11,384 nt of DNA from Candidatus Colwelliibacteriota bacterium (GCA_028711965.1 JAQTRD010000007.1:1-11384), one strand, 5' to 3'; shown: positions 1 to 6,394, counted from the stretch's first letter. The notes: generated by a model from the letters alone, not told the origin. Program-made: numbers and translations.

Positions 1-6
1 ATCCCC

Positions 7-41
7 AAAAAATGACCGTGGGATAGCCTCGGTCATTTTTT
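7..41 (-). terminator. Terminator of the str operon, after rpsJ
   Basis: A perfect 12-bp inverted repeat (7-18 with 30-41, arm AAAAAATGACCG) encloses an 11-nt loop. Read on the minus strand it lies about 47 nt after the rpsJ stop and ends in a run of six T, as expected for an intrinsic terminator. The arms are A/T-symmetric, so it could also stop transcripts arriving on the plus strand from outside the window. Confidence 0.85.
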
Positions 42-88
42 GCGTTATTCTAGGCTATTACCTCAATAAAAGACGAGTGCTTAGAATG

Positions 89-394
89 TTAAACCATTTT
101 TATTTCTATGTCTACCCCTGCCGGAAGGTTTAAATCCGAAAGCGATTCCATTAATCTCTGATTGGGATTAAGAATATCGATAATTCTTTTATGAATCCTC
201 ATCTCAAACTGTTCCCTGCTGTTCTTATAGACAAAAGAAGAGCGATTAACAGTATATTTCTTGAACTCGGTGGGCAGCGGGATAGGTCCCAAGACGGACG
301 CCGAAGCGCGTTCTAAGACCTCGATTATCTGCCTGCACGAGTTATCAATCAGTCTTTGATCGTACGATTTAATTCTTAATCTTAACTTATCCAA
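89..394 (-). CDS. rpsJ: 30S ribosomal protein S10 (RpsJ)
   Basis: S10 is a small-subunit head protein that also acts in transcription antitermination as NusE. The 101-aa product matches the family closely: LRLRIKSYDQRLID at the N-terminus, GPIPLPTEFKKYTVNRSSFVYKN in the middle, HKRIIDILNP, and a C-terminal LPAGVDIEIK. Length is typical (about 100-105 aa). The only start that fits the family N-terminus is TTG at 394, and no Shine-Dalgarno precedes it. The gene begins 11 nt after the tuf stop, so translation probably depends on coupling. It is the last gene of the str operon and is followed by a terminator, so it is detached from rplC and the rest of the S10 operon. Cyanobacteria show the same separation; the wider comparison is from memory. 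Confidence 0.96.
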   Translation of the reverse strand: MDKLRLRIKSYDQRLIDNSCRQIIEVLERASASVLGPIPLPTEFKKYTVNRSSFVYKNSREQFEMRIHKRIIDILNPNQRLMESLSDLNLPAGVDIEIKMV

Positions 395-405
395 GGGAAC
401 AAATA

Positions 406-1599
406 TTACTTGTTAATTTTTGACACGACGCCCGCGCCGACAGTCTTTCCTCCTTCGCGGATAGCGAACTTTTGCTTCTCTTCCAAGGCAACAGGAGCAA
501 TCAATTTAACCGAAACATTAACGGTATCTCCCGGCATAGCCATTTCCATTCCTTCGGGAAGAGTAACCTCTCCTGTAACATCGGTAGTACCGACATAGAA
601 TTGCGGCTTATATCCGGCGAATATCGGAGTATGTCTTCCGCCTTCTTCTTTGCCCAAAAGATAAACTTCGGCATTGAACTCAGTATGAGGAGTGATGGAT
701 CCCGGCTTTGCAAGAACCTGCCCTCTTTCGACGTCTTCTTTTTTGACGCCGCGAAGCAGTATTCCAACGTTATCTCCCGCAACTCCGGATTCGAGTTGTT
801 TATTAAACATTTCTATACCGGTAACAACTGTCTTCTGGGTATCCTTGATTCCCACTATTTCAACATCTTCGTTTAATTTAACCTCTCCTCTGGTTATACG
901 GCCAGTAACAACCGTTCCGCGTCCTTCAATGGTAAATATGTCTTCAATAGGCATAAGGAAGGGCTTGTCGGTTTCACGAACCGGCTCTGGAATGTAGTTA
1001 TCCAACGCTTCAACGAGCTGCAAAATTGGCTTAGCAGCTTCATCGTCCACAGATGTAGCCTCAAGAGCTTTAAGAGCGGAACCGCGAATAACAGGCGCAT
1101 TCGCTCCGTCAAACTTGTATTTAGAGAGAAGCTCTCTGACTTCGGCCTCAACGAGATCAATGAGCTCCGGATCGTCAACCATATCGCACTTGTTAAGAAA
1201 CACTACTATCTTAGGAACTCCGACCTGGCTCGCAAGCAAGATATGTTCTCTGGTCTGCGGCATAGGACCGTCAGTGGCGGCAACGACGAGAATCGCTCCG
1301 TCCATCTGGGCGGCACCGGTAATCATATTCTTAATGTAGTCGGCATGTCCGGGAGCATCTATGTGAGCATAGTGCCTCTTCTCGGACTCATACTCGGAAT
1401 GGTGAAGGGCGATAGTGATACCGCGAGCTTTTTCTTCCGGAGCATTATCGATTTGATCGACTTTTTCTTCTTTCTTAGCAAACCCCTTCATAAAGAGGGT
1501 GTGAGTGAGGGCCGCAGTCAAAGTGGTCTTTCCGTGGTCAACGTGACCGATGGTACCAACATTGACGTGAGGCTTTGTGCGCTCGAATTTTTCTGCCAT
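406..1599 (-). CDS. tuf: Translation elongation factor EF-Tu
   Basis: EF-Tu is the GTPase that carries aminoacyl-tRNA to the ribosomal A site. The 397-aa product has full family length and all GTPase motifs: G1 GHVDHGKT (18-25), switch I around RGITI (59-63), G3 DAPGH (81-85, with the catalytic-type His85), G4 NKCD (136-139) and G5 SAL (174-176). Domains II and III follow, with GRGTVVTGRI and the C-terminal EGGKTVGAGVV. The ATG at 1599 begins the conventional MAEKFERTKPHVNVGTIGH and is preceded only by a weak AAAGAA. tuf follows fusA by 82 nt, and that gap carries a separate promoter, so tuf is probably read both from the operon and independently. No sign of truncation. Confidence 0.98.
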   Translation of the reverse strand: MAEKFERTKPHVNVGTIGHVDHGKTTLTAALTHTLFMKGFAKKEEKVDQIDNAPEEKARGITIALHHSEYESEKRHYAHIDAPGHADYIKNMITGAAQMDGAILVVAATDGPMPQTREHILLASQVGVPKIVVFLNKCDMVDDPELIDLVEAEVRELLSKYKFDGANAPVIRGSALKALEATSVDDEAAKPILQLVEALDNYIPEPVRETDKPFLMPIEDIFTIEGRGTVVTGRITRGEVKLNEDVEIVGIKDTQKTVVTGIEMFNKQLESGVAGDNVGILLRGVKKEDVERGQVLAKPGSITPHTEFNAEVYLLGKEEGGRHTPIFAGYKPQFYVGTTDVTGEVTLPEGMEMAMPGDTVNVSVKLIAPVALEEKQKFAIREGGKTVGAGVVSKINK

Positions 1600-1641
1600 T
1601 TCTTTATTTGTTGATTATTGTTGGATTTTTACGACTTATGT

Positions 1642-1670
1642 AGTCTAGCGACGGCTTGACCAAGTGTCAA
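1642..1670 (-). promoter_or_regulatory. Internal promoter of tuf, with a dyad over the -35
   Basis: On the minus strand a perfect TTGACA (1670-1665) is followed after 17 nt by TAGACT (1647-1642, four of six consensus bases). The predicted start site is near 1635, giving a leader of about 36 nt before the tuf ATG. A dyad CTTGAC-ACTTG-GTCAAG (6-bp arms) overlaps the -35 and could be an operator. The promoter lies between the fusA stop and tuf, where E. coli-type operons also carry secondary tuf promoters. Confidence 0.65.
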
Positions 1671-1681
1671 GAATATTTAGG

Positions 1682-3787
1682 CTATTTTTTACCCGAAATT
1701 ACAGCTTCCTCCAAATTCTTCGGAACGGATTCATAGTGGCTGAACTCCATTGTGAACGACCCTCGACCCTGGGTCATTGAGCGGAGTTTAGTCGCATATC
1801 CGAACATCTCGGAAAGAGGAACTGACGAATTAATAACTTTAACGTTTGCCCGGTCGTCGATTGATTCGATTTTGCCTCTCTTTGAAGATATGTCACCGGT
1901 CGCGTCTCCCATAAATTCCGTGGGAACTATGACTTGAACTTTCATTATTGGTTCAAGGATAACAGGCTTTGATTTTTTAACGGCTTCTTGCAGAGCCATT
2001 GAAGCGGCTATTTTGAAAGCAGCCTCTGACGAGTCGACGTCATGATAAGATCCGTCAAACAACGTTACTTTAATATCCACTATCGGAAATCCGGCAATAA
2101 CACCTTTAGTAAGAGCTTCTTTAACACCTTTTTCCACGGCAGGAATGTACTCCCTCGGAATCACTCCTCCCTTGATGGCATCGACAAATTCAAAGCCTTG
2201 CCCTCCCTCTAAAGGCTCAACTCTCAACCATGCGTCACCGTATTGTCCGCGACCGCCGGATTGCTTTATGTATTTTCCTTGCGCCTCGCCGTTGCCGACA
2301 ATAGTTTCCTTATAGGCAACTTGCGGACGGCCGACTTGCGCTTCGACTTTGAACTCCCTCTTCATTCTCTCGACAAGCACTTCGAGGTGAAGCTCTCCCA
2401 TACCGGCAATAATTGTTTCCCCTGTTTCCGGATCTCCGTGAACCTTGAACGTGGGATCTTCTTCGGAAAGCTTATGAAGAGCCAATCCCATTTTTTCCTG
2501 GTCAGCTTTAGTATTGGGCGATATCTTCTGTTCAATAACCGGCTCCGGAAAAACGATTTGTTCCAAAATTATAGGGCGGTCGGGATCGCAAAGAGTATCC
2601 CCCGTCGTCGTATTTTTAAGACCAACCAATGCTCCAATTTGCCCGGCATCGAGTTCGTCAACTTCTTCTCTGTCGTTCGCATGCATGCGGAGTATGCGTC
2701 CTGCCCGCTCTTGGTCGTCTTTCGTGGCATTTTCCACATAACTACCCTTCACAATCTTTCCGCTATAAACGCGGAAGAATGTAAGAGAGCCGACAAAGGG
2801 ATCGGTGGCAATTTTAAAAGCCAAAGCGGAGAAAGGCTCGTTATCGTCCGGCTTCCTTTCAGTCTCACCGCCAGTTTTAGGATCAATTCCCTTAACCGGA
2901 GGCAGATCTTTCGGAGAAGGAAGATAATCAACAACAGCATCAAGAACGAGCTGGACACCTTTATTCTTAAGGGCGCTTCCGCAAAAAACAGGTATAAGGG
3001 AAAGATCTAAAGTCGCCTTGCGGAGAACGCGCTTTAAGTCGTCGAGAGCTATTTCCTTTCCTTCGAGATAGTCGTTCATCAACTTTTCATCATTTTCGAC
3101 GATCTTCTCAATAAGTTCGGCTCTTTTCTTTAATGCCTCATCTTTATACTTTTCGGGTATGTCCTTTTCGATCACGCGCTCTCCCCGGTCCCCTTCAAAG
3201 TAATAAGCCTTCATTGTCAGAAGGTCGATAACAGCTTCAAATTCCGACTCAATTCCGATAGGCATCTGAAGCGGCACGGCATTCGATGATAAACGGTCTT
3301 TTATTGACTGAAGGCTCTTATCGAAAGAGGCGCCGACACGATCAAGCTTATTGATAAGACAAATGCGCGGAACACGATATTCATCGGCATAGTGCCAGTT
3401 TGTCTCTGATTGCGGTTCAACTCCCGAAACACCATCAAATACGACAACGGCGCCGTCGAGAACCCGGAGGGATCTCTTTACCTCCACGGTAAAATCAATA
3501 TGGCCCGGAGTATCTATAAGATTAATGCGATATTCGTGCGTCTTGTCTCCCTTATTGTAAGTGGGAACCCAAAAACAAGTGGTGGCGGCTGAAGTTATGG
3601 TAATACCGCGCTCTCTTTCCTGTTCCATCCAGTCCATTACGGCAGCCCCTTCGTGAACTTCTCCTATTCTATGAGAGACGCCCGTATAAAAAAGTACCCT
3701 TTCCGAAACGGTTGTTTTTCCGGCATCAATATGAGCCGTAATCCCGATATTGCGGGTCTTTTCAGTAGGATAATATTTGCTTTCCAT
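1682..3787 (-). CDS. fusA: Translation elongation factor EF-G
   Basis: EF-G is the GTPase that drives ribosomal translocation and, with RRF, recycling. The 701-aa product has normal length. Visible motifs are G1 AHIDAGKT (18-25), switch I RERGITI (about 58-72), G3 DTPGH (92-96), G4 NKLD (146-149) and SALKNKG in G5. Later domains show GMGELHLEV, QSGGRGQYGD of domain IV, and domain V ending near SMTQGRGSFTMEFSHYESVP. The ATG at 3787 gives the usual short N-terminus ahead of RNIGITAHIDAGKT. No Shine-Dalgarno is visible upstream. The gene lies between rpsG (100-nt AT-rich gap) and tuf (82-nt gap). It looks intact. Confidence 0.98.
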   Translation of the reverse strand: MESKYYPTEKTRNIGITAHIDAGKTTVSERVLFYTGVSHRIGEVHEGAAVMDWMEQERERGITITSAATTCFWVPTYNKGDKTHEYRINLIDTPGHIDFTVEVKRSLRVLDGAVVVFDGVSGVEPQSETNWHYADEYRVPRICLINKLDRVGASFDKSLQSIKDRLSSNAVPLQMPIGIESEFEAVIDLLTMKAYYFEGDRGERVIEKDIPEKYKDEALKKRAELIEKIVENDEKLMNDYLEGKEIALDDLKRVLRKATLDLSLIPVFCGSALKNKGVQLVLDAVVDYLPSPKDLPPVKGIDPKTGGETERKPDDNEPFSALAFKIATDPFVGSLTFFRVYSGKIVKGSYVENATKDDQERAGRILRMHANDREEVDELDAGQIGALVGLKNTTTGDTLCDPDRPIILEQIVFPEPVIEQKISPNTKADQEKMGLALHKLSEEDPTFKVHGDPETGETIIAGMGELHLEVLVERMKREFKVEAQVGRPQVAYKETIVGNGEAQGKYIKQSGGRGQYGDAWLRVEPLEGGQGFEFVDAIKGGVIPREYIPAVEKGVKEALTKGVIAGFPIVDIKVTLFDGSYHDVDSSEAAFKIAASMALQEAVKKSKPVILEPIMKVQVIVPTEFMGDATGDISSKRGKIESIDDRANVKVINSSVPLSEMFGYATKLRSMTQGRGSFTMEFSHYESVPKNLEEAVISGKK

Positions 3788-3887
3788 TTTTTGGTAGTCA
3801 GTAATTTATGATTTAGCAGACAATATTTAAATTTTTAAAATATTAATTCAGTTAATGTTTAAATCTTTAAATATTTAAGTCTTTTTC

Positions 3888-4352
3888 CTATCCGGCAAAG
3901 TGAGCAAATGCCCGATTGCCTTCCGCCATTCTGTGTATGTCCTGCTTCTTCTTTATGGCTGCTCCCTCTCCTTGGGCCGCGGCAACAAGTTCGTCAGCCA
4001 GCTTGTCCGCTATAGGCTTGCCTTTCTTGGACCGCGCAGCGGAAATAATCCATTTGGAAGCAAGCATAAACTGCCTCTCCGGACGCACTTCCCGGGGAAC
4101 TTGGTAATTGGCGCCGCCGACTCTTTTTGAAACAACCTCAACCATCGGCTTGACGTTATCGAGGGCCTTTTCAAAGACCTCCAGCGGATTTGGATTTGTC
4201 TTTTCGATGACTTTAAAAGCGCCGTAAAGATTATTTTCAGCAACTGACCTCTTTCCGTCGTACATCAAATAATTGATGAAGCGGCTTATCGCTATGCTCT
4301 GATGAGCGACATCAGGTTCGTATTCTCTTTTATAATTTCTCTTCCTTCTCAT
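3888..4352 (-). CDS. rpsG: 30S ribosomal protein S7 (RpsG)
   Basis: S7 initiates assembly of the 30S head and contacts the E-site tRNA. The 154-aa product carries the family signature: RRKRNYKREYEPD at the start, INYLMYDGKRSVAE, the VGGANYQVPREVRPERQ loop (about 78-95), and the C-terminal HRMAEGNRAFAHF. Length matches the short bacterial form. The start is ATG at 4352. An AAGGAA lies more than 20 nt upstream, too far to act as a normal Shine-Dalgarno. The gene is 57 nt downstream of rpsL and 100 nt upstream of fusA, in the conserved str order. Confidence 0.97.
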   Translation of the reverse strand: MRRKRNYKREYEPDVAHQSIAISRFINYLMYDGKRSVAENNLYGAFKVIEKTNPNPLEVFEKALDNVKPMVEVVSKRVGGANYQVPREVRPERQFMLASKWIISAARSKKGKPIADKLADELVAAAQGEGAAIKKKQDIHRMAEGNRAFAHFAG

Positions 4353-4409
4353 TGAGATTTAATGTTTTCGTTCCTTTTTACTGGAAATTGGGTTTTGGAA
4401 ATTTATCTT

Positions 4410-4829
4410 TTATTCCTTTTTCTTGGCAATCTTAGCGCCATACTTGCTTCTTTGCTGTTTGCGGTTGGCTACTCCTGTCGTATCAAGCTTTCCGCGTACT
4501 ATGTGATAACGGACTCCCGGAAGATCTTTTACCCGTCCACCTCTCAACATAATGACAGAGTGTTCTTGAAGACTATGCCCTTCTCCCGGTATATAGGCCG
4601 TAACCTCCATACCATTCGTTAAGCGCACCCTAGCCACCTTTCTGAGGGCGGAGTTCGGCTTCTTCGGAGTCGTTGTGAAGACCTTAAGGCAGGCGCCTCT
4701 TTTTTGCGGCGAAGAGGAAATAACGGGCTTGTTCTTAAGCGTGTTAAAATACCGCCCTAATGCCGGCGATTTTGATTTTTTACTGGAAGTTTTTCGCCCC
4801 TTTTTCAGGAGCTGATTCATAGTTGGCAC
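4410..4829 (-). CDS. rpsL: 30S ribosomal protein S12 (RpsL), with enlarged N-terminal part
   Basis: S12 sits at the decoding centre and is the streptomycin target. The 139-aa protein has the decoding-loop motif TTTPKKPNSALRKV and the KDLPGVRYH motif, both with the usual Lys/Pro residues, so no streptomycin-resistance change is apparent. Bacterial S12 is normally about 124 aa. The extra length lies between MPTMNQLLKKGRK and SPQKRGACLKV and is rich in Lys and Ser. The family N-terminus MPT(M/I)NQL fixes the start at GTG 4829 rather than the internal ATG at 4820. First gene of the str operon; the predicted transcription start abuts the GTG, so the message is probably leaderless. Confidence 0.97.
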   Translation of the reverse strand: MPTMNQLLKKGRKTSSKKSKSPALGRYFNTLKNKPVISSSPQKRGACLKVFTTTPKKPNSALRKVARVRLTNGMEVTAYIPGEGHSLQEHSVIMLRGGRVKDLPGVRYHIVRGKLDTTGVANRKQQRSKYGAKIAKKKE

Positions 4830-4836
4830 GGTACGA

Positions 4837-4866
4837 AATATATCAATAATAGACGATTTATGTCAA
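4837..4866 (-). promoter_or_regulatory. str operon promoter; predicted leaderless start of rpsL
   Basis: A perfect TTGACA (4866-4861, minus strand) is followed after 18 nt by TATATT (4842-4837, five of six consensus bases). Counting about 7 nt beyond the -10 puts the start site at 4829-4830, at the GTG of rpsL. No Shine-Dalgarno could fit, so the operon message is predicted to be leaderless. Confidence 0.7.
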
Positions 4867-4945
4867 CAGATGCATTGAAACAACGTATAGAATATCGAGC
4901 TACTCTGCTTCCAACAATTCCCACACATACAACATTTCTTGCGTT

Positions 4946-5569
4946 TTATGAAAACAATCTGCCGAATCCGGTCACGATATAAAAAACGAATGAAGCAGCG
5001 TAGGGTATGACCATCATCCCTATCCAGAGAGCTATAACGATTCCCAATATACCTAATCTCTCGAATCTTCTCGTCCATTCAAAAGGAAGTACGACGCCAA
5101 TGAGCCTTGACCCGTCGAGGGGAGGCACCGGAATCAAATTAAATAAAGCCAGACTGATATTAACTTGTATAATCAAAGCCACAAAAGGAGCTATTACAAT
5201 GGCCGAGTTATAAATAACTGCCTTCATCACAAAAAATAACCCGGACATTATAACGGCAATGGCCAAGTTAGAGGCCGGTCCTGCCAAGGCAACTTTTAAC
5301 TCATCCTTTGGTCCTTTTAATTTCAGTGGATTAAAAGGGACCGGCTTAGCCCATCCTATGAATATTCCGGAAGTGAACATCAGAAATAAAGGGACAAGAA
5401 CCGTTCCCATAATGTCTATATGCCGGATAGGGTTGAGGGACAAACGACCCATTTCTCTTGCAGTATCGTCTCCTAATTCGTTAGCCATAAAGGCATGAGA
5501 ATACTCGTGTATTACTGCGGACAAGACGATCACAAAATACAAAAATATTTTTGAAGTAAAATCAGTCAT
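4946..5569 (-). CDS. M50 (site-2 protease) family membrane metalloprotease
   Basis: This is an intramembrane zinc protease of the S2P/M50 family, which cleaves membrane-embedded substrates; its own substrate is unknown. From the ATG at 5569 (207 aa) the zinc-binding HEYSH lies at 21-25 in the first hydrophobic segment. The third ligand comes from the PPLDG motif (Asp152) within NLIPVPPLDGSR. GPASN follows ALA as in the short CPR and firmicute S2P proteins, and four to five hydrophobic segments are visible. There is no PDZ domain, so it is the minimal form. A TTG at 5584 would add five residues; neither start has a Shine-Dalgarno. It is divergent from rpmB and upstream of rpsL in the same direction, with no clear terminator between. 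Confidence 0.9.
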   Translation of the reverse strand: MTDFTSKIFLYFVIVLSAVIHEYSHAFMANELGDDTAREMGRLSLNPIRHIDIMGTVLVPLFLMFTSGIFIGWAKPVPFNPLKLKGPKDELKVALAGPASNLAIAVIMSGLFFVMKAVIYNSAIVIAPFVALIIQVNISLALFNLIPVPPLDGSRLIGVVLPFEWTRRFERLGILGIVIALWIGMMVIPYAASFVFYIVTGFGRLFS

Positions 5570-5584
5570 AAATCTAATCAGCAA

Positions 5585-5613
5585 TTGACATTTAAGATTC
5601 TAGTCATTATAAC
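5585..5613 (+). promoter_or_regulatory. rpmB promoter, predicted leaderless
   Basis: A perfect TTGACA (5585-5590) is followed after exactly 17 nt by TATAAC (5608-5613, five of six consensus bases). The expected start, about 7 nt beyond the -10, falls on the A of the rpmB ATG at 5620, and no Shine-Dalgarno is present. This predicts a leaderless rpmB message. The -10 shares its TATA core with the opposing promoter for the M50 gene. Confidence 0.75.
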
Positions 5614-5634
5614 AATACAATGCGCCAGTGTGAA
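5606..5634 (-). promoter_or_regulatory. Opposing promoter for the M50 protease gene
   Basis: On the minus strand TTCACA (5634-5629, five of six) is followed after 17 nt by a perfect TATAAT (5611-5606). The predicted start is near 5599, about 30 nt before the ATG at 5569. The -10 overlaps the rpmB -10 on the other strand by four bases, and its -35 lies inside the rpmB coding region. Confidence 0.65.
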
Positions 5635-5808
5635 ATATGCGGAAAAGGATCCATTCTTCGCGCTTCGAGATTGAAGCTTCGCGGTAATTACAATCCGACC
5701 CCCAAAAAAAAGAAGAGTCCCAACCTTCAATCTATGAGGCTTATGGGAAGAAAGGTAACGGCTTGCGTTAAGTGCATCAAGACAGTCGCAAAGAAAATGG
5801 AAGCCTAA
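5620..5808 (+). CDS. rpmB: 50S ribosomal protein L28 (RpmB)
   Basis: L28 is a small large-subunit protein. The 62-aa product has the zinc-ribbon form, with CEIC at 4-7 and CVKC near residue 50, and the family core between them (ASRLKLRGNYNPTPKKKKSPNLQSMRLMGRKVTACVKCIKT, described here in parts: RLKLRGNY, then a basic stretch, then GRKVTACVKC). Length is typical. It is the only ribosomal gene here on the plus strand. It appears monocistronic: its own strong promoter ends at the ATG and a 15-bp terminator follows within about 30 nt. Confidence 0.95.
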   Translation: MRQCEICGKGSILRASRLKLRGNYNPTPKKKKSPNLQSMRLMGRKVTACVKCIKTVAKKMEA

Positions 5809-5837
5809 TAAAACCCCTTTAAAGGATTTTATTCTCA

Positions 5838-5870
5838 TAACAAAGCCCCGCCATCGGCGGGGCTTTGTTA
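5838..5870 (+). terminator. Terminator of rpmB
   Basis: A perfect 15-bp inverted repeat (5838-5852 with 5856-5870, core AAAGCCCCGCC) has a 3-nt loop, and the 3' arm ends in CTTTGTTA. A weaker imperfect A/T hairpin (about 5808-5833) precedes it and overlaps the rpmB stop region. The symmetric arms could also stop transcripts from the tRNA side on the minus strand. Confidence 0.8.
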
Positions 5871-5873
5871 TGT

Positions 5874-5909
5874 CGGATTACTTAAATCAACTTGTCGGGC
5901 TGCCGGGAG
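5874..5909. repeat. 36-bp direct repeat, copy 1, ending in a tRNA-Pro 3' fragment
   Basis: Identical over 36 bp to 6113-6148. Its last part (5893-5908, TGTCGGGCTGCCGGGA) equals the 3' end of the tRNA-Pro gene plus one flanking base (6322-6337), in the same orientation. Its first part (CGGATTACTTAAATC) equals the right arm of the palindromic element at 5955-6125. Confidence 0.9.
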
Positions 5910-5954
5910 TTTCCTTAAGGATATACATTAAAGCGGTTCAATTTTGTGGCCCGT

Positions 5955-6125
5955 AAACTTAAAAGCAATCCGCACTTATTTTAAAAAGCGTCTCGGAGAC
6001 GATTTTTGCTAGGCCCCGAGTCCGCCAGTCGGCGGATCGAGGGAAAAATCGTCGAGAGCCGAGCGATGACTGTCCGCAGGAGACAGTCAATCGCGTCTCT
6101 TTGAAATAAATGCGGATTACTTAAA
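5955..6125. repeat. Palindromic element A, predicted three-way junction
   Basis: An imperfect outer inverted repeat pairs 5967-5987 (AATCCGCA, then an A/T stretch) with about 6101-6119, with weaker pairing extending outward. Inside are two hairpins. Arm 1 pairs CGATTTTT (6000-6007) with AAAAATCG (6044-6051) and is capped by TCCGCC-AGTC-GGCGGA (6021-6036). Arm 2 pairs GCGAT plus GACTGTC (6063-6074) with GACAGTC plus ATCGC (6082-6094) around a 7-nt loop. No reading frame of note. A fragment of its left side recurs at 7452-7488. Confidence 0.75.
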
Positions 6126-6148
6126 TCAACTTGTCGGGCTGCCGGGAG
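6113..6148. repeat. 36-bp direct repeat, copy 2, ending in a tRNA-Pro 3' fragment
   Basis: Exact second copy of 5874-5909, at a distance of 239 bp. Its left part is the right end of palindromic element A, and its right part (6132-6147) is the 16-bp tRNA-Pro 3'-end sequence. The true tRNA end lies 190 bp further on. Confidence 0.9.
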
Positions 6149-6284
6149 ATTTCACTACTCGCTCCTCGATATCCTCGGAGCTCCGTTCTGAAACCTTGCG
6201 GTTCCAGTACCTCCACCACGGGAAAAACTGCCGAGCGGTTTTTCCCGACCCCTTTTCAGTTCAATTCCCAACAGGTAAACCAAT
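6149..6284. other. Hairpin-rich non-coding segment between repeat copy 2 and the tRNA terminator
   Basis: No credible gene. Three local inverted repeats are visible: GCTCC/GGAGC (6161-6165 with 6177-6181), an imperfect GAAACC-TTGC-GGTTCC (about 6190-6205), and CGGGAAAAAC/GTTTTTCCCG (6219-6228 with 6238-6247). GTTCAATTCCC at 6259-6269 is an inverted copy of the tRNA-Pro T-arm sequence. With 5809-6148 this completes a gene-free stretch of about 515 bp. Confidence 0.6.
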
Positions 6285-6322
6285 ATTATTAAAATCCCTC
6301 CATTTGGAGGGATTTTAATAAT
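6285..6322 (-). terminator. Terminator of tRNA-Pro
   Basis: A perfect 17-bp inverted repeat (6285-6301 with 6306-6322, core AAAATCCCTCC) has a 4-nt loop, directly downstream of the tRNA 3' end on the minus strand. The minus-strand 3' arm ends in ATTTTAATAAT rather than an unbroken U-run. As a symmetric stem it may work in both directions. Confidence 0.75.
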
Positions 6323-6323
6323 G

Positions 6324-6394
6324 TCGGGCTGCCGGGAATTGAACCCGGGTCGCACCCACCCCAAGGGTGTATACTGCCGTTATACTACAGCCCG
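6324..6394 (-). tRNA. trnP: tRNA-Pro (anticodon GGG)
   Basis: Folds as a full cloverleaf on the minus strand, 71 nt. Acceptor CGGGCTG (6394-6388) pairs with CAGCCCG (6331-6325). The D-stem is GTAT/GTAT with G-U closure. Anticodon stem CACCC (6369-6365) pairs with GGGTG (6357-6353) around loop TTGGGGT, giving anticodon GGG at 6362-6360 with G37. The T-arm is CCGGG-TTCAATT-CCCGG. The C1-G72 pair and A73 fit bacterial tRNA-Pro identity. CCA is not encoded (ACAT follows), so it must be added enzymatically. The gene is isolated and has its own terminator. A weak promoter TTTACC-N18-TATATA (6442-6413) lies upstream. Two 3'-end copies lie at 5893-5908 and 6132-6147. Confidence 0.96.

Noticed and set aside
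2243..3010. Long plus-strand open frame (255 codons) inside fusA
   Set aside because: It is antisense to conserved EF-G sequence, has no ribosome binding site and no recognisable family.
5981..6001. Intrinsic terminator from CGTCTC/GAGACG plus a T-run on the minus strand
   Set aside because: The palindrome leaves a one-base loop, so only four pairs are feasible; it is better explained as part of element A.
5874..6148. CRISPR array
   Set aside because: Only two repeat copies, 36 bp, with a 203-bp palindromic interval; no spacers of regular length and no cas genes.
5955..6148. Integron attC site
   Set aside because: The size and palindromic form are suggestive, but I could not find proper RYYYAAC/GTTRRRY ends and there is no integrase or cassette gene.
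6155..6364. Minus-strand 69-codon frame covering part of tRNA-Pro
   Set aside because: It starts inside the tRNA and reads through the terminator hairpin; a by-product of non-coding sequence.
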